The position numbers and the translations under genes were made by a program. A stretch of 52,847 nucleotides of DNA. It comes from Lachnospiraceae bacterium (GTDB lineage Bacteria > Bacillota > Clostridia > Lachnospirales > Lachnospiraceae). Positions 8,485 through 17,160 of the stretch are shown here, piece after piece. Where the stretch lies: positions 1 to 52,847 of the forward strand of contig JALEIR010000070.1 in the NCBI GenBank assembly GCA_022769665.1, in the 5' to 3' direction. The notes beneath the pieces are model-generated. The model ran no database searches, had not been told where the DNA came from, and saw nothing but the letters and a program-made list of their open reading frames with translations. Positions within the stretch are counted from its first letter, which is position 1, and each line of letters starts with the position of its first letter.

Positions 8485-10013
8485 TGAGTGAGAGATATCA
8501 TTTGAAACCTGTTAAAATATTTGCTTCGGCGCTGATGCTGGCGCTAATGCTGGCGCTTTCCGCGTATGCGTGGGACGGAATTGCGAAAAGGTTGATTATC
8601 TGTCTGGGACTGAGTCTGGGATGCAGTCTGCTGTTATTGCTTCCGAAACTCTCCAATAAGCTGACAATTCCTCTGTTTGTTCTCTATCTGGCTTATGTGC
8701 CCCTGAAAAGCTTTCAGAGAATGGAACTGCCTTTTCATGACATGAACAGAATCATGGACGGGGTGACGCTCCTGTCCGTGACAATGATTATCTGTGTCTA
8801 TTTCGCGTTTTTCCTTGTCACCCAGAGAAGCAATTGGGGCCTGGGCGGGGGCAGCCTCTTTCTGCTGTTTCTGTTTCTGGTGGAATATTATGTTGTAAAA
8901 TTCCGGGGAGATGTATTAAGACCCAGTGACCTGGGAGCTGTCAAAACGGCTGTTTCTGTTCTGGGCAACTATGACTTTTCCCTGTCTCGGGAAGCGGCAT
9001 ATACAGTACTGTACTTCCTTTTCTTCATCTGCCTCGGTTTTCAAATCAGAATCAGGATGAACCGATGGGTACATATTGGGATATCGGCCGCTTCCCTGTG
9101 TATGATTGGAGGCTGGTATTATACCGTTATGGTATCTCCGTATCCTGTGGAAAAGGAGATTACCGGTCATTACTGGAACATGACGGAGAATCAGTTATTA
9201 AACGGTACCTGCATGAGTTTCTTCGTGATGTTGAGAGAAAGCAGGCTTGACGTGCCCGGGGATTATTCTGAGGAGGCGGTGAGTTTGGCAGCTTTGGAAG
9301 CTGCAAACCTGTATGATAAGCCGCAAGGATCAGATATTCAGCCGGATATCATTATGATTATGAATGAGGCGTGGAGTGATTTAAGCGTGCTTGGCGAACT
9401 GGAGACAACGGAGGATTACATGCCGTTTGTAAACAGTCTTTCGGAAAATACGGTAAAGGGTAATCTGTATGTGTCTATACTGGGAGGCCTGACTGCCAAT
9501 ACGGAATTTGAAGCGCTGACGGGAAATTCCCTGGCTCTGCTTTCGCCCACGGTGATACCCTATCAGAATCAGGTGAATCATGATATGCCATCCCTGGCGA
9601 GAGTGCTGGAGGCTTCAGGCTATGAGACTATGGCCATGCATCCCAGCGGAACGGCGGCATGGAGCAGAGGGAAGGTATATCCTTTCTTCGGCTTTGATGA
9701 ATTTATTCATGAGACAAAATGGGAGACACCCTATGAGTATCTGCGTGGTTTCCTTTCCGATTCCTGTAACTTTCATGAAATCATCTATCGCTTTGAAAAC
9801 AGAAATGAGGAGGCACCGTTTTTCTTATTTGACGTCACAATACAGAATCACAGCGGATATTACGGTGATGTTCCAATGGATATAAAAGTAAAAAGCGTAG
9901 GCGGAATTTCTGCAGAAGAGGTGGGCTATATCTACGATTTAGAGACCTATCTGAATCTGATGAAGATAACAGATACCTCTTTTGGAGAGCTTGTAACATA
10001 CTTTGTTTGCTGA
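8484..10013 (+). CDS. LTA synthase-like membrane sulfatase-fold protein, C-terminally truncated
   Basis: 509 residues. About five to seven membrane segments fill residues 10-240, followed by an extracellular alkaline phosphatase/sulfatase-fold domain typical of lipoteichoic acid synthase and phosphoglycerol transferases. Visible active-site parts are NEAW (metal ligand Glu), TANTEFE (nucleophile Thr) and QNHSGY (His). The protein stops after FGELVTYFVC, about 100 residues early. The GDH metal-binding motif that should follow is absent, and none of the three forward frames downstream restores it. The enzyme is therefore probably inactive, and the gene may be decaying. Start ATG overlaps the alaS stop. 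Confidence 0.75.
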   Translation: MSERYHLKPVKIFASALMLALMLALSAYAWDGIAKRLIICLGLSLGCSLLLLLPKLSNKLTIPLFVLYLAYVPLKSFQRMELPFHDMNRIMDGVTLLSVTMIICVYFAFFLVTQRSNWGLGGGSLFLLFLFLVEYYVVKFRGDVLRPSDLGAVKTAVSVLGNYDFSLSREAAYTVLYFLFFICLGFQIRIRMNRWVHIGISAASLCMIGGWYYTVMVSPYPVEKEITGHYWNMTENQLLNGTCMSFFVMLRESRLDVPGDYSEEAVSLAALEAANLYDKPQGSDIQPDIIMIMNEAWSDLSVLGELETTEDYMPFVNSLSENTVKGNLYVSILGGLTANTEFEALTGNSLALLSPTVIPYQNQVNHDMPSLARVLEASGYETMAMHPSGTAAWSRGKVYPFFGFDEFIHETKWETPYEYLRGFLSDSCNFHEIIYRFENRNEEAPFFLFDVTIQNHSGYYGDVPMDIKVKSVGGISAEEVGYIYDLETYLNLMKITDTSFGELVTYFVC

Positions 10014-10149
10014 GGCTGCAACACGGAGTCAGCGGCATCTATTCGGATGATATTTTGCCTGAGGCTGCAAAGGTACCGTAAAGCCGGCTGAGCGAATAAA
10101 AGCGCGACTGAATAATCTGAATAAATCTGAATAATCTGAAAAAAAACAG

Positions 10150-10177
10150 TTGACGTATCAGACATTTATGCTATAAT
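10150..10177 (+). promoter_or_regulatory. strong promoter of rpsU
   Basis: TTGACG at 10150-10155, 16-base spacer, TATAAT at 10172-10177 preceded by TGC (extended -10). This is one of the best promoter matches in the window. Confidence 0.8.
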
Positions 10178-10269
10178 ATTCAGTGTGTATGCGACAGGAG
10201 ATGCCGCAATACATAATATTAACCCAATCAGTCATGTTGCTTGAGGGACTGAAGGGAGGTCGGGTAGAG

Positions 10270-10446
10270 ATGTCAAACGTAATCGTAAAAGAAAACGAAA
10301 CTTTGGACAGCGCACTGCGTCGTTTCAAGAGAAGTTGCGCTAAGGCTGGTATTCAGCAGGAGATTCGTAAGCGTGAGCATTACGAGAAGCCTAGCGTAAG
10401 ACGTAAGAAGAAGTCTGAAGCAGCAAGAAAGCGTAAATATAACTAA
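10270..10446 (+). CDS. rpsU: 30S ribosomal protein S21
   Basis: 58-residue, strongly basic protein with the S21 pattern: [18 protein letters not shown] followed by a lysine/arginine tail ending RKRKYN. It is a late-binding small-subunit protein near the anti-Shine-Dalgarno region of 16S rRNA. The frame is open upstream to 10183, but AGGGAGGT at 10253-10260 sets the start at 10270 and gives the family's usual length. The gene is monocistronic, with its own strong promoter and terminator. Confidence 0.97.
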   Translation: MSNVIVKENETLDSALRRFKRSCAKAGIQQEIRKREHYEKPSVRRKKKSEAARKRKYN

Positions 10447-10458
10447 AAACGTGAGCAG

Positions 10459-10485
10459 ACCCTCGGTTTACAGCCGAGGGTTTTC
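10459..10485 (+). terminator. rpsU terminator
   Basis: CCCTCGG and CCGAGGG form a seven-base stem with a seven-base loop, followed by TTTTC. It lies 13 bases after the rpsU stop codon. Confidence 0.85.
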
Positions 10486-10637
10486 TGTTCTAAGGAATAC
10501 AAACGATTCATATCTATTACCGTAGAGGTATTTTTGCACAGGCGGCAGAAACTGTTTTTGGATTAACGGTATGGAGTATACCTGTATCGGTGAAATGCCG
10601 GTGCGTGCGAAGGTACGGGATTGGAGTGAGTCAGCTT

Positions 10638-11798
10638 ATGTTAAGAAAAAAGTCTTTGATGGCGCTGTTTCTTGCAGCAGTTTTCTGGATTACGGCATGT
10701 ATGCCGGTATGCGCAGAGATTTCGGTTTCTTCTCCTTCGGTTATTTTAATGGAGAGTTCCACAGGACAGGTCATTTATGAACAGAATGCTACAGAGAGGA
10801 GAAGCCCTGCAAGCATTACAAAGATTATGACGCTGCTTTTAACCTTTGAGGCGCTGAAAGCGGGAAAGGTCAGCCTGACGGATGATGTTATTACCAGTGA
10901 ATATGCCAGCTCCATGGGTGGTTCTCAGGTATTTTTGGCACAGGGTGAGATTCAGACTTTGGAGACTATGATAAAATGTATAGCGGTTGCATCGGGAAAT
11001 GATGCCAGTGTTGCCGTGGCGGAACATATTGCGGGCAGTGAGCAGGCATTTGTTGACCTGATGAATGCAAAGGCTGCGGAACTTGGTATGACGGAAACGC
11101 ATTTTGAGGATTGCTGCGGATTGTCTGATTCGGATAATCATTATTCCTGTGCAAGGGATGTAGCAATAATGTCCAGAGAATTGACGGTTAATTATCCTGA
11201 AGTGTTTGATTATACTACCATATGGATGGAAGATATTGTTCATGAAACAAGGCAGGGTACCAGTAAATTTACCCTGAACAGTACCAATAAGCTGCTAAAG
11301 CAATATCAGTATGCAACAGGATTGAAAACCGGTTCCACAAGCAAAGCAAAATACTGCCTTTCCGCTACAGCGTCCAAGGACGGAATCGATTTGATTGCGG
11401 TGGTAATGGGTGCGCCGGATTATAAGGTGCGTTTTGTGGATGCCCAGACTCTTTTAACTTTTGGCTTTGGAGTTTGCAATCTTTACATAGATACCAATCA
11501 GGAAAGCTTAAGTCCCCTGACGGTGGAGAGAGGTGTATCGGAGGAGGTCTCGCTTAGATATGACGGGGAATTCCGATATCTGGATACGGCGGGAAATGAT
11601 TTGTCGGCTGTGGAAAAAGTAATCGAACTGCCTGAAGCGGTACAGGCGCCTGTGACGGAAGGAAGTGTTGCCGGGAGAGCAAGGTATCTGCTGAACGGAA
11701 CGGAAATCGGCAGCGTTCCCATTCTTTTCGGAGAGACTGTTGAGAAAGCAGGCTATCTGGATTATCTTCGTAAAGCCGTAGGATTATTCCTTTTGTAA
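10638..11798 (+). CDS. D-alanyl-D-alanine carboxypeptidase (peptidase S11, PBP5-like)
   Basis: 386-residue secreted wall enzyme that trims the terminal D-Ala of peptidoglycan stem peptides. A signal peptide ends near ACMPVCA. All three penicillin-binding motifs are present: SITK (SxxK), SGN (SxN) and KTG in GLKTGSTS. A PBP5-type C-terminal domain follows, and the last 15 residues could form a short amphipathic anchor. The frame extends to a GTG at 10590, but GGAG at 10623-10626 and the signal peptide favour ATG 10638. A second S11 enzyme lies at 14193-15548. Confidence 0.93.
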   Translation: MLRKKSLMALFLAAVFWITACMPVCAEISVSSPSVILMESSTGQVIYEQNATERRSPASITKIMTLLLTFEALKAGKVSLTDDVITSEYASSMGGSQVFLAQGEIQTLETMIKCIAVASGNDASVAVAEHIAGSEQAFVDLMNAKAAELGMTETHFEDCCGLSDSDNHYSCARDVAIMSRELTVNYPEVFDYTTIWMEDIVHETRQGTSKFTLNSTNKLLKQYQYATGLKTGSTSKAKYCLSATASKDGIDLIAVVMGAPDYKVRFVDAQTLLTFGFGVCNLYIDTNQESLSPLTVERGVSEEVSLRYDGEFRYLDTAGNDLSAVEKVIELPEAVQAPVTEGSVAGRARYLLNGTEIGSVPILFGETVEKAGYLDYLRKAVGLFLL

Positions 11799-11820
11799 AA
11801 AAGAAATTGTATGTTATACT
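11793..11820 (+). promoter_or_regulatory. putative promoter of the metallophosphoesterase gene
   Basis: TTGTAA at 11793-11798 (overlapping the carboxypeptidase stop), 16-base spacer, TATACT at 11815-11820 with an upstream TGT giving an extended -10. Confidence 0.5.
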
Positions 11821-11868
11821 ATTATGCATGCCGGAGTGCACGGGAAATCAAAGACTGTGAGGAATACC

Positions 11869-12726
11869 ATGACAGATATTTTAATTACCGTTTTGGGGAT
11901 TTTTTTGATTATTATGGTTTGGGTGATGCTGTATGACAGCAATCGTTTCGTGGTACAGAGCACTGTGGTCTCGGACAGACGAATCCGGAAACATTTGCGG
12001 GCTGTGGTGATTGCGGATTTACATAATAAACGTTACGGCAGAGAAAACGAGAGACTGTTGAACGAAATCAGAGCCCGGAAGCCGGACGTGATTCTGATAG
12101 CAGGTGATATTCTCACTGCAAAGCCGGGGAAGTCCATTCAGCCTGCCATTTCTTTTTTGGAGGTGCTTGCAAAAGAGTTCCCGGTTTATTACGGAAACGG
12201 CAATCATGAACATCGTCTGAAACTGTATCCGAAGAAGTATGGAGATATGGGGAAGCAATACTGGCAGGCCCTGCATGATATGGGAATAGAGCCAATGGTA
12301 AACAGTCATGTGGTGCTGGAGGACTGCGGACTTGCCATATACGGTGCCGAGATAGAAAAGGTATACTATAAGCGGTTTAAAACGCCGAAAATGGGTGAGG
12401 AATACATGGGAAAAATTCTGGGAAAAGCGGATGAACGGTACTACACCGTATTACTTGCACATAACCCTGATTATTTTCCGCGGTATGCAGGATGGGGCGC
12501 CGATTTGACATTATCGGGACATGTACACGGAGGTGTCGTCAGAGTACCCCTGTGGGGAAAAGGCTTGGTTTCTCCCAGTCTGAAGCCTTTCCCGAAATAT
12601 GACGGAGGTATTTTCAGACAGGGACAGGCTGTGATGATTTTGAGCAGAGGCCTTGGCATGCATACCATACCGGTCAGAGTATTTAATCCCGGAGAATTGT
12701 GGGTTGTGGATTTTCAACCTGAATAG
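11869..12726 (+). CDS. membrane-anchored metallophosphoesterase (YkuE-like)
   Basis: 285-residue calcineurin-fold phosphoesterase with one N-terminal membrane anchor (ITVLGIFLIIMVWVML). The dinuclear-metal motifs appear in order: DLH near residue 50, GD (IAGDIL), GNHE, and GHVHGG near residue 223. Members of this branch are implicated in turnover of UDP-linked or phospholipid wall precursors, which is family knowledge and not shown here. GTGAGGA at 11857-11863 fixes ATG 11869 and not the upstream ATG at 11824. Confidence 0.88.
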   Translation: MTDILITVLGIFLIIMVWVMLYDSNRFVVQSTVVSDRRIRKHLRAVVIADLHNKRYGRENERLLNEIRARKPDVILIAGDILTAKPGKSIQPAISFLEVLAKEFPVYYGNGNHEHRLKLYPKKYGDMGKQYWQALHDMGIEPMVNSHVVLEDCGLAIYGAEIEKVYYKRFKTPKMGEEYMGKILGKADERYYTVLLAHNPDYFPRYAGWGADLTLSGHVHGGVVRVPLWGKGLVSPSLKPFPKYDGGIFRQGQAVMILSRGLGMHTIPVRVFNPGELWVVDFQPE

Positions 12727-12743
12727 GGAATGTATGTTCTCAC

Positions 12744-12772
12744 TTGAAAACCGTACCGAAAACCGTTACACT
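12744..12772 (+). promoter_or_regulatory. putative promoter of scpA-scpB
   Basis: TTGAAA at 12744-12749 and TACACT at 12767-12772 separated by 17 bases, 45 bases before the scpA start. Confidence 0.45.
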
Positions 12773-12817
12773 GAAGCGTAGGCGGCGGAAGAAAACCTGA
12801 GTTGAGAAGAGGACAAT

Positions 12818-13558
12818 ATGGCAATATCGGTGAAACTGGAAGTGTTTGAAGGCCCGCTGGACCTTCTGCTTCATCTGATAGATAAGAACAAAGTTGATAT
12901 ATATGACATTCCCATTGTTGAAATCACGGAGCAGTATCTGGATTACATCAAGCAGATGGAAACAGATGACATGAATGTGATGAGTGAATTTCTGGTGATG
13001 GCAGCAACACTGTTGGATATAAAGTGCCGTATGCTGCTTCCCAAGGAAGTCAACGAGGAGGGTGAGGAGGAAGACCCCAGAGCGGAACTGGTACAGAAAC
13101 TTTTGGAATACAAGATGTACAAGTATATGTCTTTCGAACTCAGAGACCGTCAGGTGGATGCGGCGAAAAATCTGTACCGCGAGCAAAAGCTCCCGGAGGA
13201 GGTTGCTGCTTACAGACAGCCGGTGAACTATGAAGAACTGGTAGGGGACATGACCCTGAATAAGCTTCACGAGATATTCAAATCCATTGTCCGAAAGCAG
13301 GAGGACAAAATCGATCCGATCCGAAGCCGGTACGGCAATATTGAGAAAGAAGAGATTGACATGGAGGCTAAGACACTCTATGTGGAAGCCTACGCAAGAG
13401 AGCATAAGAGTTTCAGCTTTCGTAATCTTCTGGAAAAGCAGTCCAGCAAAATGGAGGTCATTGTCACCTTTTTAATTATTCTGGAACTGATGAAAACAGG
13501 AAAAATATATATCAGTCAGGAAAATATATTTGATGACATCATAATTACCTCTAAGTAA
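12818..13558 (+). CDS. scpA: segregation and condensation protein A
   Basis: 246-residue kleisin subunit of the bacterial SMC-ScpAB condensin. The N terminus shows the ScpA signature FEGPLDLLLHLI. An acidic linker lies near residue 85-92 (EEGEEEDP), and a C-terminal winged-helix region would contact the SMC head. AGAGGA lies 5 bases upstream. scpB follows after 16 bases, the standard arrangement. Confidence 0.96.
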   Translation: MAISVKLEVFEGPLDLLLHLIDKNKVDIYDIPIVEITEQYLDYIKQMETDDMNVMSEFLVMAATLLDIKCRMLLPKEVNEEGEEEDPRAELVQKLLEYKMYKYMSFELRDRQVDAAKNLYREQKLPEEVAAYRQPVNYEELVGDMTLNKLHEIFKSIVRKQEDKIDPIRSRYGNIEKEEIDMEAKTLYVEAYAREHKSFSFRNLLEKQSSKMEVIVTFLIILELMKTGKIYISQENIFDDIIITSK

Positions 13559-13574
13559 AGGAGAAGAAAAGAAA

Positions 13575-14144
13575 ATGGAACGTTCCAAAGCAGAGGCCGT
13601 TATAGAGGCTGTTCTGTTTACCATGGGAGAGTCTGTGGAAATCAGCAGGCTTGCCGATGTGATAGAAGAGGATGTAAAAACAACCAAATCAATCTTAAAG
13701 GATATGGCAACGCGGTATGAACAGGAGAACAGCGGTATTGCACTGACGCAGTTTGACAATGCCGTGCAGCTTTGTACCAAGGCAGATATGTATGAATATT
13801 TGATTAAGATAGCCAAAGCACCCCGGAAAATGACCTTGACGGATACCGTGCTTGAGACTCTTTCCATAATTGCCTATAAGCAGCCGGTTACCAGAATTGA
13901 AATTGAACGTATCAGGGGCGTAAGCTGTGATCATGCAATCAATAAGCTGTTGGAGTACGATTTGATTACGGAACTGGGACGTCTGGATGCGCCGGGACGA
14001 CCTCTCCTTTTCGGAACCACAGAACAGTTTTTGCGCTGCTTTGGCGTAAAGAGTCTGGAAGAACTGCCGGAATTAAATCCCGTGCAGATGGAAGAATTCA
14101 AACAGCAGGCGGAAGCGGAAGTGCAGCTTCAGCTGGATATTTAG
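13575..14144 (+). CDS. scpB: segregation and condensation protein B
   Basis: 189-residue partner of ScpA with two winged-helix domains. Recognisable stretches are AVLFTMGESVEISRLADVI and TLSIIAYKQPVTRIEIERIRG. The protein is acidic and of normal family length. A purine-rich site (AAAGGAG) precedes the ATG. It dimerises and stabilises ScpA in the condensin complex. Confidence 0.96.
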   Translation: MERSKAEAVIEAVLFTMGESVEISRLADVIEEDVKTTKSILKDMATRYEQENSGIALTQFDNAVQLCTKADMYEYLIKIAKAPRKMTLTDTVLETLSIIAYKQPVTRIEIERIRGVSCDHAINKLLEYDLITELGRLDAPGRPLLFGTTEQFLRCFGVKSLEELPELNPVQMEEFKQQAEAEVQLQLDI

Positions 14145-14192
14145 AAAGTAAGCCTCATATATTATTAAAAATCCAAGTTTTACAGGATGAAA

Positions 14193-15548
14193 ATGCGGAT
14201 GAAAAAAATAATATGGGGCTTTTTTTGCGCCCTTTTTCTGACGGTGCACTTAACCGCCCGGGCGGAGGAAAGCAATCCGGCAGAGGAGCTTTCCCTTTAT
14301 GCCACGTCAGCTGTGCTGATGGATGCCGATTCCGGAAGAATATTGTACGGTAAGAACGCGGATACTCCCATGGCCATGGCCAGTACTACAAAAATCATGA
14401 CCTGTATTGTAATACTGGAAAATGCTTCCCTGGATGATATGTTGACGGTGTCGGCTTATGCGGCGGGTATGCCGAAGGTCAAGCTGTACATACAGAAGGG
14501 GGAGCAGTATACCGTCAGGGATCTGCTTCATTCTCTGATGCTGGAATCCCACAACGATTCTGCCGTGGCTCTGGCAGAACATGTGGGAAGAGGCTTTTTG
14601 GAACCGGAATTGGCAGAGAAGCCCGTGGAAGAATATACGGAGGAGGAGAGCAAACGTGCGGTGGCGGCTTTTGCAAGACTGATGAATGAAAAAGCTGTTG
14701 AGCTCGGGTGTAAAAACAGCTGGTTTATAACACCAAACGGCTTGGATGCCACACAGGAGTTTACATTAAAGGACGGCACGGTTATCCGGAAAGAACATTG
14801 TACCACAGCTGCGGAACTTGCAAGAATTATGGCTTATTGTATCGGAGAATCGCCGCAAAAGGAGACCTTTCTGGAAATCACAAGGACGGCAAACTACAGT
14901 TTCTCCTCAGACGGACGCAGCTTTTCCTGTGTGAACCATAACGCTTTTTTAAATATGATGGATGGAGCACTCAGCGGGAAAACGGGTTTTACCAACAAGG
15001 CAGGTTACTGTTATGTGGGCTCCCTTCGCAGGGACGAAAAAACTTTTGTGGTAGCACTTTTGGCCTGCGGCTGGCCAAACAACAAGAGCTATAAGTGGAG
15101 TGATACCAAAGAGCTGATGCAATACGGCATTGACAATTATTCTTACAGGAGTTTTCTGGAGGAGGGGATTGCTTTTGATAAAAAAATACTGAAACCTATT
15201 GCTGTGGAGAACGGACAGACGCATATTTTGGGAGAAACAGCATATACTGATATTGAGATATCAGACAGAAGGAGACGGGAAAATGGTAGCATGGATTTTG
15301 TGGATGACGGAGCAAATGAGAAGAATCTGGAAGGACTCCTTCTGCGAGAGGACGAAGAGATAAAGGTAGAGTATCATCTGCAGGAAAGTCTTACCGCTCC
15401 GGTGAAAGCCGGGGCGGAGGTGGGAGAGATTACATACAGTGTCGGAGATACTGTCTATAGACGGGAGAGCATTGTTACGGTTTCCGATGTGCGGGAAATT
15501 GATTTTGCCTGGTGTATCAGACAGATTTTGACACGATTTTGGCTGTAA
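14193..15548 (+). CDS. D-alanyl-D-alanine carboxypeptidase (peptidase S11, DacF-like)
   Basis: 451-residue secreted penicillin-binding protein. After a signal peptide ending near HLTARAEE come STTK (SxxK), SHN (SxN) and KTG in SGKTGFTNKAG, then a long C-terminal beta domain and a short hydrophobic tail. Bacillota with this gene beside scpAB often use it for wall changes in sporulation or growth, which is inference here. The start is uncertain: in-frame ATGs at 14187, 14193 and 14199 share the AGGA at 14184-14187, and 14193 gives the nearest normal spacing. It is not redundant in sequence with the S11 protein at 10638. Confidence 0.92.
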   Translation: MRMKKIIWGFFCALFLTVHLTARAEESNPAEELSLYATSAVLMDADSGRILYGKNADTPMAMASTTKIMTCIVILENASLDDMLTVSAYAAGMPKVKLYIQKGEQYTVRDLLHSLMLESHNDSAVALAEHVGRGFLEPELAEKPVEEYTEEESKRAVAAFARLMNEKAVELGCKNSWFITPNGLDATQEFTLKDGTVIRKEHCTTAAELARIMAYCIGESPQKETFLEITRTANYSFSSDGRSFSCVNHNAFLNMMDGALSGKTGFTNKAGYCYVGSLRRDEKTFVVALLACGWPNNKSYKWSDTKELMQYGIDNYSYRSFLEEGIAFDKKILKPIAVENGQTHILGETAYTDIEISDRRRRENGSMDFVDDGANEKNLEGLLLREDEEIKVEYHLQESLTAPVKAGAEVGEITYSVGDTVYRRESIVTVSDVREIDFAWCIRQILTRFWL

Positions 15549-15569
15549 AATAAAAATTGTTAAAAAAAT

Positions 15570-15599
15570 GCAATTCGTTCTATACGAGTTGCTTTTTTT
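15570..15599 (+). terminator. terminator after the second S11 carboxypeptidase gene
   Basis: GCAATTCGT pairs with ACGAGTTGC (one G-U) around a five-base loop, followed by seven T. Confidence 0.8.
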
Positions 15600-15603
15600 G
15601 TGT

Positions 15604-15609
15604 TATAAT
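15604..15609 (+). promoter_or_regulatory. -10 element of the decarboxylase operon
   Basis: TATAAT preceded by TGT (extended -10) five bases after the terminator T run. I see no good -35. About 100 bases of untranslated leader precede the first start codon. Confidence 0.5.
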
Positions 15610-15710
15610 GCTTAAGACAATAATCGGGGGAATTTGGCTTGCTATCTAAAAAAGCCTTCTCCTGTACCAAATTGTTTGTATTTATTTATTATAAACGGAG
15701 GACTGAAAGC

Positions 15711-17141
15711 ATGAGTACTACTTCAAAAGCGAGTCAAAGAATTGCAGCTTTACTCGATGACAACAGTTTCGTGGAAATCGGCGGACTTGTAACGGCAAGA
15801 GCTACGGATTTCAACATGAAACCGGACGAAACTCCTTCAGACGGTTGTGTGACCGGCTACGGAGTGATTGGTGGTAAGCCTGTGTATGTGTACAGCCAGG
15901 ATGCTTCCGTAATGAACGGAACCGTAGGCGAAATGCATGCAAAAAAGATTATCAACCTTTATGATTTGGCGATGAAGACGGGATCCCCTGTCATCGGCCT
16001 GATTGATTCTGCGGGCTTAAGATTGCAGGAGGCTACCGATGCGCTGAATGCGTTTGGTGCCATCTATATGAAGCAGACGCTGGCTTCCGGCGTAATCCCT
16101 CAGATTACCGCAATTTTGGGCAGCTGCGGAGGCGGATTGGCTCTGTTCCCGACTCTGACCGATTTTACATTTATGGAAGAGAAGAATGCAAAGCTGTTTG
16201 TAAATGCGCCCAATGCTTTGGACGGCAACGTTATCACAAAGTGTGATTCTTCTTCTGCCGCATTCCAGTCAGAAGAAAGCGGTATTGTGGATGTTGTGGC
16301 TGACGAGGCAACCATCCTGACAAAGATTCGTGATTTAATCGGTTTCCTGCCTGCAAACAATAACGAGGGCAGCGACATTGTTGAGTGTACGGATGATTTA
16401 AACCGCGTAAACGCTGAGCTGGCAAACTGTGTCGGAGATACCTCCGTTGCACTTTCCATTCTGGCCGACAATAACGATTTCTTTGAGGTGAAGGCCAATT
16501 ATGCAAAGGATATGGTTGTAGGATTCCTGAAGCTTGACGGTGTAACCGTAGGTGCTGTTGCAAACCGCAGCGAGGTTTGCGATGAAGAAGGAAAGATTGC
16601 GGAGAAGCTGGATAATGTACTTTCCAAGCAGGGATGTGAAAAGGCAGCTGCTTTTGTAAGCTTCTGTGATGCATTCGATATCCCGGTACTGACCCTTACA
16701 AACGTGAAGGGGTACAAGGCAACCATGTGTTCCGAAAAGGGAATTGCCAAGGCTGCCGCTAAGCTTACATATGCGTTTGCAAACGCAACCGTTCCCAAGG
16801 TAAATGTTGTAATCGGCAAGGCACTGGGCACTGCAGCCATCGTTATGAATTCCAAGGCCCTGGGTGCAGACATTACCATGGCATGGCCGAATGCTGAAAT
16901 CGGAACCATGGAGAGCAAGCTGGCTGCAAAGATTATGTATGACGGTCAGGGTGCCGATGTAATCAACGAGAAGGCAGCTGAGTACGAAGCATTACAGCTT
17001 TCTGCGGTAAGTGCTGCACGGAGAGGGTATGTGGACCAAATTGTGGAAGCTGCCGATACCAGAAAGTATGTCATCGGTGCATTTGAAATGCTCTTTACAA
17101 AGAGCGAGGAGCGTCCAGCAAAGAAGCACGGAACAGTATAG
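15711..17141 (+). CDS. acyl-CoA carboxyltransferase subunit (MmdA-like)
   Basis: 476-residue carboxyltransferase with two crotonase-like halves, the fold of methylmalonyl-CoA decarboxylase alpha, transcarboxylase 12S and propionyl-CoA carboxylase beta. Glycine-rich CoA-binding stretches (DSAGLRLQEA, ILGSCGGGLALFP and, in the second half, KALGTAAIVMNSKALG) support this. It would move a carboxyl group between an acyl-CoA and the biotin carrier encoded at 18012. CGGAGGA at 15695-15702 fixes the start; the upstream extension to 15639 is noncoding. Which acyl-CoA it uses cannot be read from the sequence. Confidence 0.88.
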   Translation: MSTTSKASQRIAALLDDNSFVEIGGLVTARATDFNMKPDETPSDGCVTGYGVIGGKPVYVYSQDASVMNGTVGEMHAKKIINLYDLAMKTGSPVIGLIDSAGLRLQEATDALNAFGAIYMKQTLASGVIPQITAILGSCGGGLALFPTLTDFTFMEEKNAKLFVNAPNALDGNVITKCDSSSAAFQSEESGIVDVVADEATILTKIRDLIGFLPANNNEGSDIVECTDDLNRVNAELANCVGDTSVALSILADNNDFFEVKANYAKDMVVGFLKLDGVTVGAVANRSEVCDEEGKIAEKLDNVLSKQGCEKAAAFVSFCDAFDIPVLTLTNVKGYKATMCSEKGIAKAAAKLTYAFANATVPKVNVVIGKALGTAAIVMNSKALGADITMAWPNAEIGTMESKLAAKIMYDGQGADVINEKAAEYEALQLSAVSAARRGYVDQIVEAADTRKYVIGAFEMLFTKSEERPAKKHGTV

Positions 17142-17160
17142 AAAGGGTGATTACGGTAAA

